Assembly (NCBI RefSeq): GCF_014529705.1
Contig: NZ_JAANIH010000009.1
Location: 119,051-183,050 of the forward strand
DNA length: 64,000 nucleotides
Origin: Bradyrhizobium campsiandrae
GTDB lineage: Bacteria; Pseudomonadota; Alphaproteobacteria; Rhizobiales; Xanthobacteraceae
Direction: 5' to 3'
Every line of letters begins with the position of its first letter. Position 1 is the first letter of the stretch. Under the pieces are notes generated by a model. The model did no database searches. It worked only from the letters and a program-made list of their open reading frames with translations, and was not told the DNA's origin. The position numbers and the translations under genes were made by a program. Positions 9,187 to 18,141 of the stretch are shown here, one piece after another.

Positions 9187-11114
9187 TGGATTACGCAGGG
9201 CGCGTCGCCCAGGCCGACACCTATCCCAAGATGCTGCGGCTCAATGCCAAGGAGCACGGCAACGAGATCGCGCTCCGCGAAAAGGATCTCGGTCTCTGGC
9301 GCCCGTTCACCTGGACCGATTATCAGGCCCGCGTGCGCGACTTCGCCCTCGGCCTGATCGAGCTCGGCCTCGGCCGCGGCGATGTCATCGGCATTATCGG
9401 CGACAACCGGCCGGACTGGATTGCAGCCGAAATCGCAACGCATGCGATCGGCGGATTGAGCCTCGGGCTCTACCGCGACGTGCTGGACGAAGAGGCTTCC
9501 TACCTTCTCAATTACGGCGAGGCGCAGCTCGTGTTCGCCGAGGACGAGGAGCAGGTCGACAAGCTTTTGGCGCTGGCCGATCGCGTGCCCAAGCTCAAGC
9601 ACGTCATCTATTCCGACCCGCGTGGCATGCGGAAATACGATGACCCGCGCCTGATGTCGGCGGAGAAGTTCGCCGAGCTTGGCCGGGCGAGAGCCGCGCG
9701 TGAGCCGGAGCTTTACGATAGGCTTGTCGATGCCACCAAGGGCGAGGACGTCGCGATCCTCTGCACGACGTCAGGCACCACCTCGCACCCGAAGCTTGCG
9801 ATGCTCGCCGCCGGCCGCGTGCTCGGCCATTGCGCGACCTATCTCGCCTTCGATCCGAAGGGACCGGACGACGAGTACGTCTCGGTGTTGCCGCTGCCCT
9901 GGATCATGGAACAGGTCTATGTGCTCGGCAAAGGCCTGCTCTGCCGGATGAAGATCAACTTCGTCGAAGAGCCCGACACGATGATGAACGATCTGCGCGA
10001 GATCGCGCCGACCTTCGTGCTGTTTGCGCCGCGCGTCTGGGAATCCATCGCCGCCGACGTCCGCGCCAAGGTGATGGACGCGACGCCCTTCAAGCAGCGC
10101 CTGTTCGACATCGGCATGAAGTCGGGTCTCGCTGCGCTGCAACAGGGCAAGCGATCGGGCTTTGCCGATGCGATCCTGTTCCGCGCCCTGCGCGACCGGC
10201 TCGGCTTCACCCGGCTGCGCTCGGCTGCGACAGGCGGCGCGGCGCTCGGCCCCGATACCTTCAAGTTCTTCCAGGCCATGGGCGTGCCGCTACGTACGCT
10301 CTACGGCCAGACCGAATTGCTGGGCGCCTACACGCTGCATCCTGAAGGCAAGGTCGACCCTGACACGACAGGCGTTCCGATGGCCGACACGATCGAGATC
10401 CGCATCGACAATGCCGACGTCCACGGCGTCGGTGAGATCGTGGTGCGGCATCCCAACATGTTTCTCGGCTATTACAAGAACCCGGAGGCGAGCGTTGCCG
10501 ACATCAGGGACGGCTGGATGCTGTCCGGCGATGCCGGCTATTTCAACGCAAACCGGCAGCTCGTGGTCATCGACCGCATCAAGGATCTCGCCGAGACCTC
10601 GCGCGGCGAACGTTTCTCGCCGCAATTCATCGAGAACAAGCTGAAATTCTCGCCCTACATCGCCGAGGCCGTCGTGCTCGGCGCCGGCCGCGACGCACTC
10701 GCCGCGATGATCTGCATCCGCTACTCCATCATCTCGAAATGGGCGGAGAAGAACCGCCTTTCCTTCACGACCTACAGCGACCTCGCCTCGCGCCCCGAGG
10801 TCTATGCGCTGCTCCAGAAGGAAGTCGAGACCGTCAACGCCACGCTGCCGCCGGCGCAGCGCATCTCTCGCTTCCTGCTGCTCTACAAGGAACTCGACGC
10901 CGACGACGGCGAACTCACCCGCACGAGAAAAGTGCGCCGCGGTGTCATCAACGAGAAGTACGAAGGCATCATCGATGCCATCTATCGCGGCGATGCCGAC
11001 ATCCCCGTCGACACCGTGATCCGCTTCCAGGACGGCACCACGCAGCGCGTGCGCACGACGCTGCGCGTGGTGGATCTGGGCGGACACGGGCACATGGCGG
11101 AGGCTGCGGAGTGA
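9183..11114 (+). CDS. AMP-forming acyl-CoA synthetase embedded in the ABC importer operon
   Basis: A 643-residue ANL-superfamily enzyme that should activate a carboxylic acid to its CoA thioester through an acyl-adenylate. The phosphate-binding loop CTTSGTTSHPK, the YGQTELLGAYT motif, LSGDAGYF and the hinge region DRIKDLAETSRGERFSP are present, so it looks catalytically complete. Length and the TRKVRRGVINEKY tail resemble long-chain or FadD15-type ligases. It is translationally coupled to livG and followed by the permeases. I infer that the importer takes up an organic acid which this enzyme traps as CoA ester. The substrate chain cannot be read from sequence. Confidence 0.9.
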   Translation: MMDYAGRVAQADTYPKMLRLNAKEHGNEIALREKDLGLWRPFTWTDYQARVRDFALGLIELGLGRGDVIGIIGDNRPDWIAAEIATHAIGGLSLGLYRDVLDEEASYLLNYGEAQLVFAEDEEQVDKLLALADRVPKLKHVIYSDPRGMRKYDDPRLMSAEKFAELGRARAAREPELYDRLVDATKGEDVAILCTTSGTTSHPKLAMLAAGRVLGHCATYLAFDPKGPDDEYVSVLPLPWIMEQVYVLGKGLLCRMKINFVEEPDTMMNDLREIAPTFVLFAPRVWESIAADVRAKVMDATPFKQRLFDIGMKSGLAALQQGKRSGFADAILFRALRDRLGFTRLRSAATGGAALGPDTFKFFQAMGVPLRTLYGQTELLGAYTLHPEGKVDPDTTGVPMADTIEIRIDNADVHGVGEIVVRHPNMFLGYYKNPEASVADIRDGWMLSGDAGYFNANRQLVVIDRIKDLAETSRGERFSPQFIENKLKFSPYIAEAVVLGAGRDALAAMICIRYSIISKWAEKNRLSFTTYSDLASRPEVYALLQKEVETVNATLPPAQRISRFLLLYKELDADDGELTRTRKVRRGVINEKYEGIIDAIYRGDADIPVDTVIRFQDGTTQRVRTTLRVVDLGGHGHMAEAAE

Positions 11115-11187
11115 GCTTGCTTCCAGCCCAGACTGCCGCTGCCATTCGCCTCTCCCCACCTGCGGCAACGCTATCTCATATGCACTC

Positions 11188-11267
11188 CGTCATTGCGAGC
11201 GCAGCGAAGCAATCCAGACCGTCTCCGCGGAGAAATGCTGGATTGCTTCGCTGCGCTCGCAATGACG
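11188..11267. repeat. Perfect 30-bp inverted repeat (Bradyrhizobium-type palindromic element)
   Basis: Arms at 11188-11217 and 11238-11267 are exact reverse complements over 30 bases with a 20-base loop. The arms contain CATTGCGAGCGCAGCGAAGC. It fills most of the gap between the CoA-synthetase gene and livH. This class is dispersed in Bradyrhizobium genomes. The hairpin is strong enough to affect readthrough or RNA decay within the operon. Confidence 0.85.
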
Positions 11268-11292
11268 ATGTGGGTGCATCAGGAGACAATAC

Positions 11293-12186
11293 ATGAACAC
11301 CGCCTTCCTCATCCAGCTCCTGGTCAACGGCCTCGTGGTCGGAACGCTCTATGGCGTGGTGGCGATGTCGTTCGTGCTGATCTACAAGGCGACGCAGGTC
11401 GTCAACTTTGCCCAAGGTGAATTGCTGCTGGTCGGCGCCTGGGTGTGCTGGGCGCTGCTCGCCAAATACCAGGTGCCGTTCTGGATCGGCATGCCCATGA
11501 CGCTGGTCTTCATGTTCGTGTTCGGTATCGCGATCCAGGTGCTGATCCTGCGGCCGATGATCGGCGAGCCGATCATCTCGGTCATCATGGTGACGATCGG
11601 CCTTTCTACCGTGCTGCAGGCGACGCTGAAATGGATGTTCGGCGTCAACCCGCAGCCGTTCCCGCGCGTATTCGAGAGCCAGTCGGTCAGCCTGCTCGGG
11701 CTTCAGATCCAGACCGTCTATGTCATGAGCCTGGTCGTCTCGGTCGCGATGATGATCGGCATGGCCTGGTTCTTCCGCGCCTCGAAGTACGGACTGGCGA
11801 TGCGCGCCACCGCGTTCAACCAGCAGGTCGCGCAGTCGCTCGGCATCTCCGTCAAGAGCGTGTTCGCGATGGCCTGGGCGATCTCGGCGACCGTCTCGGC
11901 GGTCGCGGGCGTCGTCGTCGCCGTCGTCAACGGCGTATCCTCCGGCCTTGCCGCCTATGGCATCAAGGTCTTTCCGGCGGCGATTCTCGGCGGGCTCGAT
12001 TCCGTCGGCGGCGCGGTGCTCGGCGGCGTCATCATCGGCCTGCTCGAAAACGTCGCGCAATATGTCGACAGCGAATACCTGCACTGGGGCAATCTCTACG
12101 AGATCGCACCGTTCTACGTCCTCATCATCGTGCTGATGATCAAGCCCTACGGCCTGTTCGGCACCCACGACATCGAGCGGATCTGA
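11293..12186 (+). CDS. livH: Branched-chain-type ABC transporter permease, LivH family
   Basis: A 297-residue inner-membrane permease with an AGGAG-type ribosome site before its ATG. Family landmarks are NGLVVGTLYGVVAMSFVLIY followed by TQVVNFAQGELLLVGAW near the N-terminus, ATAFNQQVAQSLGISVKSVF (ATPase-contact loop), and AILGGLDSVGGAVLGGVIIG near the C-terminus. Only 3 bases separate it from the LivM-like gene. It is clearly not a duplicate of the 1010-1879 permease; the two belong to different importers. Confidence 0.93.
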   Translation: MNTAFLIQLLVNGLVVGTLYGVVAMSFVLIYKATQVVNFAQGELLLVGAWVCWALLAKYQVPFWIGMPMTLVFMFVFGIAIQVLILRPMIGEPIISVIMVTIGLSTVLQATLKWMFGVNPQPFPRVFESQSVSLLGLQIQTVYVMSLVVSVAMMIGMAWFFRASKYGLAMRATAFNQQVAQSLGISVKSVFAMAWAISATVSAVAGVVVAVVNGVSSGLAAYGIKVFPAAILGGLDSVGGAVLGGVIIGLLENVAQYVDSEYLHWGNLYEIAPFYVLIIVLMIKPYGLFGTHDIERI

Positions 12187-12189
12187 TCC

Positions 12190-13263
12190 ATGGCTGGCCC
12201 TGCCCTCATCCCTGCTGGTGATTTCCGCACCTCCTATGCGGCCGACACCACGATCTTCCCGACCACGACCAGCCGCAACTTCGCGATAGCAGGCGTGCTG
12301 CTGCTCTGCCTCGTGCCGCAAATCATCAGCGGCTACTGGCTCAGCATTCTCATCCAGATCGGCATCTTCTCCATCGCCGCGCTCGGCCTCAACATCCTGG
12401 TCGGCTTCACGGGCCAGATATCGATCGGGCACGCCGCCTTCTTCCTGCTCGGCGCCTTCTCCTCGGCCTATATCTCGAACAATCTGCCGATTCCGGTGTT
12501 CTTCGCGATCCCGCTGGCCGGCATCGTCACCGCGCTGGTCGGGCTGGTCTTCGGCATCCCGGCGGCGCGGCTGAAGGGGCTCTATCTCGTCATCGCAACG
12601 CTGGCCGCGCAATATATCCTGCTCGATTTCTTCTCCCGTGCCGAATGGTTCTCCGGCGGCTCCGTGCCAGCGAGCGCAAACCCGTTCTCGATCTTCGGCT
12701 ACACGCTGCGCGGAGACAGGCAATATTTCTACGTCGTGCTGGCCTATGTGCTGGCGAGCTACATCCTCGTCACCAATCTGATGCGCACACGCGACGGCCG
12801 CGCGCTGGTGGCGATCCGCGACCATTATCTCTCCGCGGAGATCATGGGCATCAACCTCACCAAATACCGCACGCTGTCGTTCGGGCTTGCCGCTTTCTTC
12901 GCCGGCATCGCCGGCGCACTCTACGCGCATTACCAGCAGGTCGTATCGCAGGAAGGGTTCGGCATCGAACGCTCGATCCTGTTTCTCGCCATGATCATCA
13001 TCGGCGGCACCGGCTCGATCATGGGCACGCTGATGGGCACCGCCTTCGTGGTGCTGCTACCGGAATCGATCGAATTCCTCAGCCTCTACCTGAAGGGCGG
13101 CGCGATCGACAAGGCGCTGGCGCTCAACAACAACATCACCTTCCTGCGCGAGATCACCATCGGGCTGATCATCATCGCATTCCTGATGTTCGAGCCTGAT
13201 GGCCTCGCGCATCGCTGGCGACAGATCAAGGCGTACTGGAAACTCTACCCGTTCTCGCATTGA
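12190..13263 (+). CDS. livM: Branched-chain-type ABC transporter permease, LivM family
   Basis: A 357-residue permease partner of the preceding LivH. It has a hydrophilic N-terminal extension of about 30 residues, then GFTGQISIGHAAFFLLGAFS, RDHYLSAEIMGINLTKYR (coupling loop), AAFFAGIAGALYAHYQQVV and IGGTGSIMGTLMGTAFVVL, all in LivM order. The protein ends with a short basic tail. It is packed between livH (3 bases) and the binding-protein gene (43 bases), consistent with one polycistronic message. Confidence 0.93.
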   Translation: MAGPALIPAGDFRTSYAADTTIFPTTTSRNFAIAGVLLLCLVPQIISGYWLSILIQIGIFSIAALGLNILVGFTGQISIGHAAFFLLGAFSSAYISNNLPIPVFFAIPLAGIVTALVGLVFGIPAARLKGLYLVIATLAAQYILLDFFSRAEWFSGGSVPASANPFSIFGYTLRGDRQYFYVVLAYVLASYILVTNLMRTRDGRALVAIRDHYLSAEIMGINLTKYRTLSFGLAAFFAGIAGALYAHYQQVVSQEGFGIERSILFLAMIIIGGTGSIMGTLMGTAFVVLLPESIEFLSLYLKGGAIDKALALNNNITFLREITIGLIIIAFLMFEPDGLAHRWRQIKAYWKLYPFSH

Positions 13264-13306
13264 GCGCGGAATCTTCACTTAAACAATAAACCGGAGGAAC
13301 CGACCC

Positions 13307-14590
13307 ATGAAGATGAAGTCCCTTTTGAGCACCGCATCGCTTGCGATCGCCATCGCCGCATTCTCGGCGGGCGCGCAGGCGCAGATCGCGATCGGCCATC
13401 TCGCCGATTATTCGGGCGGCACCTCCGACGTCGGCACGCCCTACGGCCAGGCCGTCGCCGACACGTTCGCTTGGGTCAACAAGAACGGCGGCGTCGGCGG
13501 CAAGCAGCTCAACGTCGACACCAACGACTACGGCTATCAGGTGCCGAAGGCGATCGCGCTCTACAAGAAGTGGTCGGCCCCCGACAGCAAGGTCGCTGCG
13601 ATCATGGGCTGGGGCACCGCCGATACCGAGGCGCTGACCGGTTTCCTCGCCCAGGACAAGATCCCGGACCTTTCCGGCTCCTACGCCGCCGCGCTGACCG
13701 ATCCCGAAGGCGTCAGCGGCAAGGCTAAGCCGGCGCCCTATAATTTCTTCTATGGTCCGAGCTATTCGGACGCGCTCCGCGCGATGCTGATGTGGGCCGC
13801 CGAGGATTGGAAAGCCAAGGGCAAGCCCGGCAAGCCGAAATTCGTCCACATGGGCGCCAACCATCCCTATCCCAACGCCCCCAAGGCCGCCGGTGAAGCC
13901 ATGGCGCAGGAACTCGGCTTCGAGGTGCTGCCGCCGCTGGTGTTCGCGCTGGCGCCGGGCGACTACAGCGCCCAGTGCCTGAGCTTGAAATCCTCGGGTG
14001 CCAACTACGCCTATCTCGGCAACACCGCAGCTTCCAACATCTCAGTGATGAAAGCCTGCAAGACCGCCGGCGTCGACATCCAATTCCTCGGCAATGTCTG
14101 GGGCATGGATGAGAACGCCGCGAAGACCGCCGGCGATGCCGCCAACGGCGTGATCTTCCCGCTGCGCACCGCGGTGAGCTGGGGCGGCGATGCGCCTGGC
14201 ATGAAGACGGTGATGGAGATCTCGAAGATGTCCGACCCGTCAGGCAAGGTCTATCGACCGGTGCACTACGTCGCCGCCGTCTGCTCGGCGCTCTACATGA
14301 AGGAAGCGCTCGACTGGGCCGTCAAGAACGGCGGCGCCACCGGCGACAACGTCGTGAAGGGCTTCTACCAGAAGAAGGATTGGGTCCCTTCAGGCATGGA
14401 AGGCGTCTGCAATCCCTCGACCTGGACCGACAAGGACCATCGCGGCACGCTGAAGGTCGACCTCTATCGCACCAAGATCTCGGGCGCGACCGATGGCGAG
14501 CTCAACGACCTGATCGCCAAGGGCACGATCAAGCTCGAAAAGGTCAAGACCGTCGAGCTGCCGCGCAAGCCGGAATTGCTGGGCTGGTGA
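13307..14590 (+). CDS. Periplasmic substrate-binding protein of the second ABC importer
   Basis: A 427-residue Peripla_BP_6-type receptor with a clear Sec signal peptide (MKMKSLLSTASLAIAIAAFS, cleavage near AQAQ) and a GGAGG ribosome site. The mature start QIAIGHLADYSGGTSDVGTP and the MGWGTADTEALTGFLAQDKI and PDLSGSYAAALTDPEG blocks differ from LIV-binding proteins. They resemble the binding proteins encoded beside CoA ligases in rhizobial and Rhodopseudomonas genomes. That agrees with an acid ligand rather than leucine. The gene order (ATPase, ligase, permeases, receptor, ATPase) makes the unit self-sufficient. Confidence 0.9.
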   Translation: MKMKSLLSTASLAIAIAAFSAGAQAQIAIGHLADYSGGTSDVGTPYGQAVADTFAWVNKNGGVGGKQLNVDTNDYGYQVPKAIALYKKWSAPDSKVAAIMGWGTADTEALTGFLAQDKIPDLSGSYAAALTDPEGVSGKAKPAPYNFFYGPSYSDALRAMLMWAAEDWKAKGKPGKPKFVHMGANHPYPNAPKAAGEAMAQELGFEVLPPLVFALAPGDYSAQCLSLKSSGANYAYLGNTAASNISVMKACKTAGVDIQFLGNVWGMDENAAKTAGDAANGVIFPLRTAVSWGGDAPGMKTVMEISKMSDPSGKVYRPVHYVAAVCSALYMKEALDWAVKNGGATGDNVVKGFYQKKDWVPSGMEGVCNPSTWTDKDHRGTLKVDLYRTKISGATDGELNDLIAKGTIKLEKVKTVELPRKPELLGW

Positions 14591-14620
14591 GCCCCGCAGT
14601 TACCCCACCACAACTGTCAT

Positions 14621-14713
14621 CCCCCGCGAAGGCGGGGGATCCAGTATGCCGCGGCTTCTCGATGAACCTTTGGCGTCTCTGGAATACTGGGTCGCCCGGT
14701 CAAGCCGGGCGAC
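14621..14713. repeat. Two-hairpin palindromic element between receptor and livF genes
   Basis: CCCCCGC/GCGGGGG lies at 14621-14638 and GTCGCCCGG/CCGGGCGAC at 14691-14713. CCAGTAT and ATACTGG near the inner edges also pair, so the whole can fold as one cruciform. It is a familiar dispersed form in Bradyrhizobium. It sits 30 bases after the receptor stop, where such elements often protect the 3' end of abundant receptor mRNA. Confidence 0.8.
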
Positions 14714-14732
14714 GACAGCGGAGTTATAAGGC

Positions 14733-15572
14733 ATGACTGACACCCTCGAAACATCTCGTCCCTCCCCGAGCATCGTCCCCGCGCCTCCCCTGCTCGCCGT
14801 GCGCAACATCGAGGTCGTCTATGACGACGTCATCCTGGTGCTGCGCGGCCTCAGCCTCGACGTACCGAGGGGCGCGATCGTGGCGCTACTCGGCGCCAAC
14901 GGTGCCGGCAAGTCGACGACGCTGAAGGCGATCTCAGGGCTGCTCAAGACCGAGGATGGCGAGGTCACGCGCGGCGAGATCCTGTTCGAGGGCGAGCCGA
15001 TCGCCGGCATCGATCCCGACAAGATCGTTCGTCGCGGCATCTTCCAGGTGATGGAGGGCCGGCGCATCGTCGCCGACATGACATCGCTCGAGAACCTCAG
15101 GCTCGGCGCCTTCACCCGCAGGGACCGCGAGGTCGATGCCGATCTCGACATGGTCTTCAACTATTTCCCTCGCTTGAAGGAGCGTACCGGATTGGCCGGC
15201 TATCTCTCCGGCGGCGAGCAGCAGATGCTCGCGATCGGCCGCGCGCTGATGGCGCGCCCGAAGATGATCCTGATGGACGAGCCGTCGATGGGCCTGTCGC
15301 CGCTGCTGGTGAAGGAAGTGTTCTCCATCATCCAGAAGATCAACCGCGACCTCGGCGTCACCATCCTGCTGGTCGAGCAGAACGCGCGCGCGGCGCTGTC
15401 GGTGGCAAGCCACGGCTACATCATGGAGCAGGGCAAGGTCGTGCTCGACGGCACCGCGGACGAGCTGCGCGATAACGAGGACGTCAAGGAGTTCTACCTC
15501 GGCGGTGCCGGCGACCAGCGCAAGAGCTTCAAGAACCTCAAGAGTTTCAAGCGGCGCAAGAGGTGGCTGTGA
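14733..15572 (+). CDS. livF: Branched-chain-type ABC transporter ATPase, LivF family
   Basis: Second ATPase of the importer, 279 residues. It has Walker A GANGAGKST, the LivF-specific GIFQVMEGRRIVADMT Q-loop segment, signature YLSGGEQQMLAIGRAL, Walker B KMILMDEPSMGLSP and switch His region ILLVEQNARAALSVA, where LivF proteins carry Q-N in place of the usual D/E-H. The N-terminal 25 residues (TDTLETSRPSPSIVPAPP) and the basic C-terminal tail (KSFKNLKSFKRRKRWL) are extensions. The gene ends 3 bases before the stop of the convergent AGE-family gene. Confidence 0.93.
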   Translation: MTDTLETSRPSPSIVPAPPLLAVRNIEVVYDDVILVLRGLSLDVPRGAIVALLGANGAGKSTTLKAISGLLKTEDGEVTRGEILFEGEPIAGIDPDKIVRRGIFQVMEGRRIVADMTSLENLRLGAFTRRDREVDADLDMVFNYFPRLKERTGLAGYLSGGEQQMLAIGRALMARPKMILMDEPSMGLSPLLVKEVFSIIQKINRDLGVTILLVEQNARAALSVASHGYIMEQGKVVLDGTADELRDNEDVKEFYLGGAGDQRKSFKNLKSFKRRKRWL

Positions 15573-15575
15573 CAC

Positions 15576-16727
15576 TCAACTCAGCACCTGCTCCGCTTCC
15601 GTGACCGCGCAGAGAACATGATAGAACGACGACGCAGGAATGGTGTCGATCAGCGATTTGCCGTCGCTGTCGAACTGGTCGTACCAGCCGCCCCGCACGG
15701 GATGGCTGAGATAATGCCGTTCGAGTCGCAGCAGCGCCGTGCGCGCCTCCTCCGCGGCCCCCGCCTCGCCGGACTCGGCCTGCGCGATCCACGCCTTCGC
15801 CATCTCGGTTTGCGGCCACAGCCGTCGCGTGCTGCGACGGATATTCCCGCTCGCATCGCCTTCGTCGACGAGACAGCCGGTCGCCTCGTCGCGATAACGC
15901 AGCGCGGTCGCCAGCAACTCGGCGCGGCGCTGCCCGGTCGGACAGCCCGTGATGCGTTCAAACCCCTTCAGCAGCCACACCCATTCGGCCTGATGGCCCG
16001 GCTCGACGCTGACCGGCTCGATCTTCGACCAGTCCTCTTCAAAGTACTCGGTCAGGATCCGCTTCTGCTTGTCGTAGAGATTGGCGAGAAACAGCGCGAA
16101 GAACTCGCCGGCGCGGTTCTGGAACGACAGATCGTGGGTCGCGTCGAAACACGCGATCATCGCCTCGAACAAATGCATCTGCGGATTCTGCCGGCGCGGC
16201 AGCGTGACCGGCAGTCCCTCGTGGACGCCGCCATGCGGCGAGCGCAGATGGCCGTCGAGGAAGGCAAGCAGCGCGTCGATCTCGGCACGGATTTGCGCGT
16301 CCTGGTCGAGCGCATAGACGGCTGCGAGCGCGAACAGGATGAAGGCGTGGTCGTAGGCGTCGCGCCGCGCATCGAGCACTGCGCCATCAGGCGTCAGTCG
16401 GTGCACGTAGCCCGGCTTGCCGTCGGGCGCCTTGGCGCGTCCCAGCAGATGCTCGAGCCCCTTCAGCGCGATGGCACGACCTTGCGGATACCAGCCCATC
16501 TGCGCCGCCTTGGCGTAGCACCAGATCTGGCGGGCCTGCACGAACACGCGCCGCGGCGCAGCCGAATCCGCCGTACCGTCACGGTGCAGCCGGTCGATGA
16601 AACCGCCCGCTTCGTGATCCCAGCCGACGGTCGACCACAGCGGCAGCGCCTCCTCGACCATGCGGCGCTTCAGGCGCGCGACGATGTCTGCCGTCTCGTC
16701 CGCTGGAATGATGCTTTCGTCTGCCAT
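15576..16727 (-). CDS. AGE-family sugar epimerase/isomerase
   Basis: A 383-residue (alpha/alpha)6-barrel enzyme of the N-acylglucosamine 2-epimerase/mannose isomerase family, predicted to interconvert mannose and fructose or epimerise a related sugar in the cytoplasm. The ATG at 16727 follows GGAGAGGG; the upstream extension is not family-like. Conserved blocks are RVFVQARQIWCYAKAAQMGW, GHQAEWVWLLKGFER (catalytic His region), RLWPQTEMAKAWI and GGWYDQFDSDGK. The pattern is closer to mannose isomerase (YihS-like) than to renin-binding-protein epimerases, though the substrate is unproven. It is divergent from the PaaK-like gene, with about 100 bases between their starts. Confidence 0.88.
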   Translation of the reverse strand: MADESIIPADETADIVARLKRRMVEEALPLWSTVGWDHEAGGFIDRLHRDGTADSAAPRRVFVQARQIWCYAKAAQMGWYPQGRAIALKGLEHLLGRAKAPDGKPGYVHRLTPDGAVLDARRDAYDHAFILFALAAVYALDQDAQIRAEIDALLAFLDGHLRSPHGGVHEGLPVTLPRRQNPQMHLFEAMIACFDATHDLSFQNRAGEFFALFLANLYDKQKRILTEYFEEDWSKIEPVSVEPGHQAEWVWLLKGFERITGCPTGQRRAELLATALRYRDEATGCLVDEGDASGNIRRSTRRLWPQTEMAKAWIAQAESGEAGAAEEARTALLRLERHYLSHPVRGGWYDQFDSDGKSLIDTIPASSFYHVLCAVTEAEQVLS

Positions 16728-16827
16728 CGCGCCCTCTCCACGCCCCGCCAATGGCCGTCTGATACCGATGCGAACGGCGGCGTGCAACGGATGCAAACCC
16801 GGAAAGACCTGCCATGAAAGCAATGCC

Positions 16828-18051
16828 ATGACCGCCCATTACGACGCCCTCGAGACGCGGGAGCCTGCGGCGCGCGAGGCCGAGCTGTTCGCCCGCCTGC
16901 CGGACGTGCTGAGCAGCGCCGTCGCCGCCCCGGCCTATGCCGAGCGGCTGAAGGGCATCGATCCCGCCTCGGTGACATCCAGGGCGGCGCTGGCGGGCCT
17001 TCCCGTGCTGCGCAAGTCGGAACTACCCGCTCTGCACAAGGCCTCCCAGCCCTTCGGCGGCTTCGTGGCGGCGGCCCCGGGGTCGTTCGCCCGCCTGTTC
17101 ACGTCCCCGGGCCCGATTTTCGAGCCAGAGGGACGGCAGGCCGACCCCTGGCGCGGCGCGCGGGCGCTGTTCGCCGCGGGATTCCGGCCTAGTGACGTCG
17201 TGCTCAATACCTTCAGCTACCACCTCACCCCCGGTGGCTTCATTTTCGACGCCTCGGCACGCGCGCTGGGCTGTGCCGTGATCCCCGCCGGCCCCGGCAA
17301 TACCGAGCAGCAGTTCGAGCTGATCGAGGCCTACAGGCCGGTCGGCTACAGCGGCACACCTGATTTCCTGAAGATCCTGCTCGATGCCGCCGCGACCGCG
17401 GGCCGCGACGTCTCCTCGATCAAGCGCGCGCTGGTGTCCGGCGCCGCCTTCCCTCCCTCGCTCCAGGCTGAGATCAAGGCGCGCGGCATCGACGCCTACC
17501 AGGCCTTCGGCACCGCCGATCTCGGCCTCATCGCCTTCGAGACCGAGGCGCGCGAGGGCATGGTCGTCAATGAGGATCTGATCCTGGAGATCGTCAGGCC
17601 GGGCACGGGCGATCCGGTCGCCCCGGGCGACGTCGGCGAGATCGTAGTGACCTCGCTCGACCCGCATCATCCCTGGATCCGGCTGGCGCTCGGCGACCTC
17701 ACGGCAGCACTGCCCGGCACGAGCGCATGCGGGCGCACCAACATGCGCATCAAGGGCTGGATGGGCCGCGCCGACCAGACCACCAAGGTCAAGGGCATGT
17801 TCGTTCGTCCCGAGCAGATCGCCGAGATCGGCAAGCGCCATCCCGCGCTCGGAAGGCTGCGCCTCGTCGTCACGCGCCAGGGTGAGACCGATGCGATGAC
17901 GCTGAAAGCCGAGACCGGCGTGTCAGACGATGCGCTAGGCGAGGAGATCGCGAGCACCTTGCGCGCGGTGACGAAGCTTGGCGGCACTGTCGAGCTCGTC
18001 AGTCCGGGCAAATTGCCCAACGACGGCAAGGTGATCGCGGACGAGCGGTAA
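16828..18051 (+). CDS. PaaK-like adenylate-forming protein lacking the canonical P-loop
   Basis: A 407-residue protein aligned by eye with phenylacetate-CoA ligases. Shared blocks are GYSGTPDFLKILLDAA, ALVSGAAFPPSLQAEIKARG, FGTADLGLIAFET (where PaaK has Y-G-x-T/S-E), GEIVVTSLDPHHPWIRLALGDL and RVKGMFVRPEQIAEI-like RADQTTKVKGMFVRPEQIAE. At the place of the phosphate loop (SSGTTG) it reads FTSPGPIFEPEG, so the usual Thr/Gly residues are missing. It could be a divergent active ligase or a non-catalytic homologue. It stands just after the acid-importer operon, separated only by the AGE gene, which suggests a role in the same catabolism. Confidence 0.75.
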   Translation: MTAHYDALETREPAAREAELFARLPDVLSSAVAAPAYAERLKGIDPASVTSRAALAGLPVLRKSELPALHKASQPFGGFVAAAPGSFARLFTSPGPIFEPEGRQADPWRGARALFAAGFRPSDVVLNTFSYHLTPGGFIFDASARALGCAVIPAGPGNTEQQFELIEAYRPVGYSGTPDFLKILLDAAATAGRDVSSIKRALVSGAAFPPSLQAEIKARGIDAYQAFGTADLGLIAFETEAREGMVVNEDLILEIVRPGTGDPVAPGDVGEIVVTSLDPHHPWIRLALGDLTAALPGTSACGRTNMRIKGWMGRADQTTKVKGMFVRPEQIAEIGKRHPALGRLRLVVTRQGETDAMTLKAETGVSDDALGEEIASTLRAVTKLGGTVELVSPGKLPNDGKVIADER

Positions 18052-18141
18052 ACCCGCAAACCGCCGGCGCGTGTGCGACAGCCTTGACAAGCCTCGATGG
18101 AGACGGTGAACAGGAGCCGCAAATGTCTCTTGCAGCACTCC

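Noticed and set aside
11176..12930. 584-codon leftward open frame opposite livH and livM
   Set aside because: It is antisense to two clearly conserved permeases, is extremely rich in Asp, Arg, His and Glu as third-position GC bias produces, and has no domain; it is a coding shadow.
18052..18141. Short frame MSLAALHDSD from ATG 18124 behind AGGAG as a leader peptide for the GmhB-like gene
   Set aside because: It has a good ribosome site and ends inside the next gene, but no attenuator-like hairpins or codon bias were seen; too weak to report as a feature.
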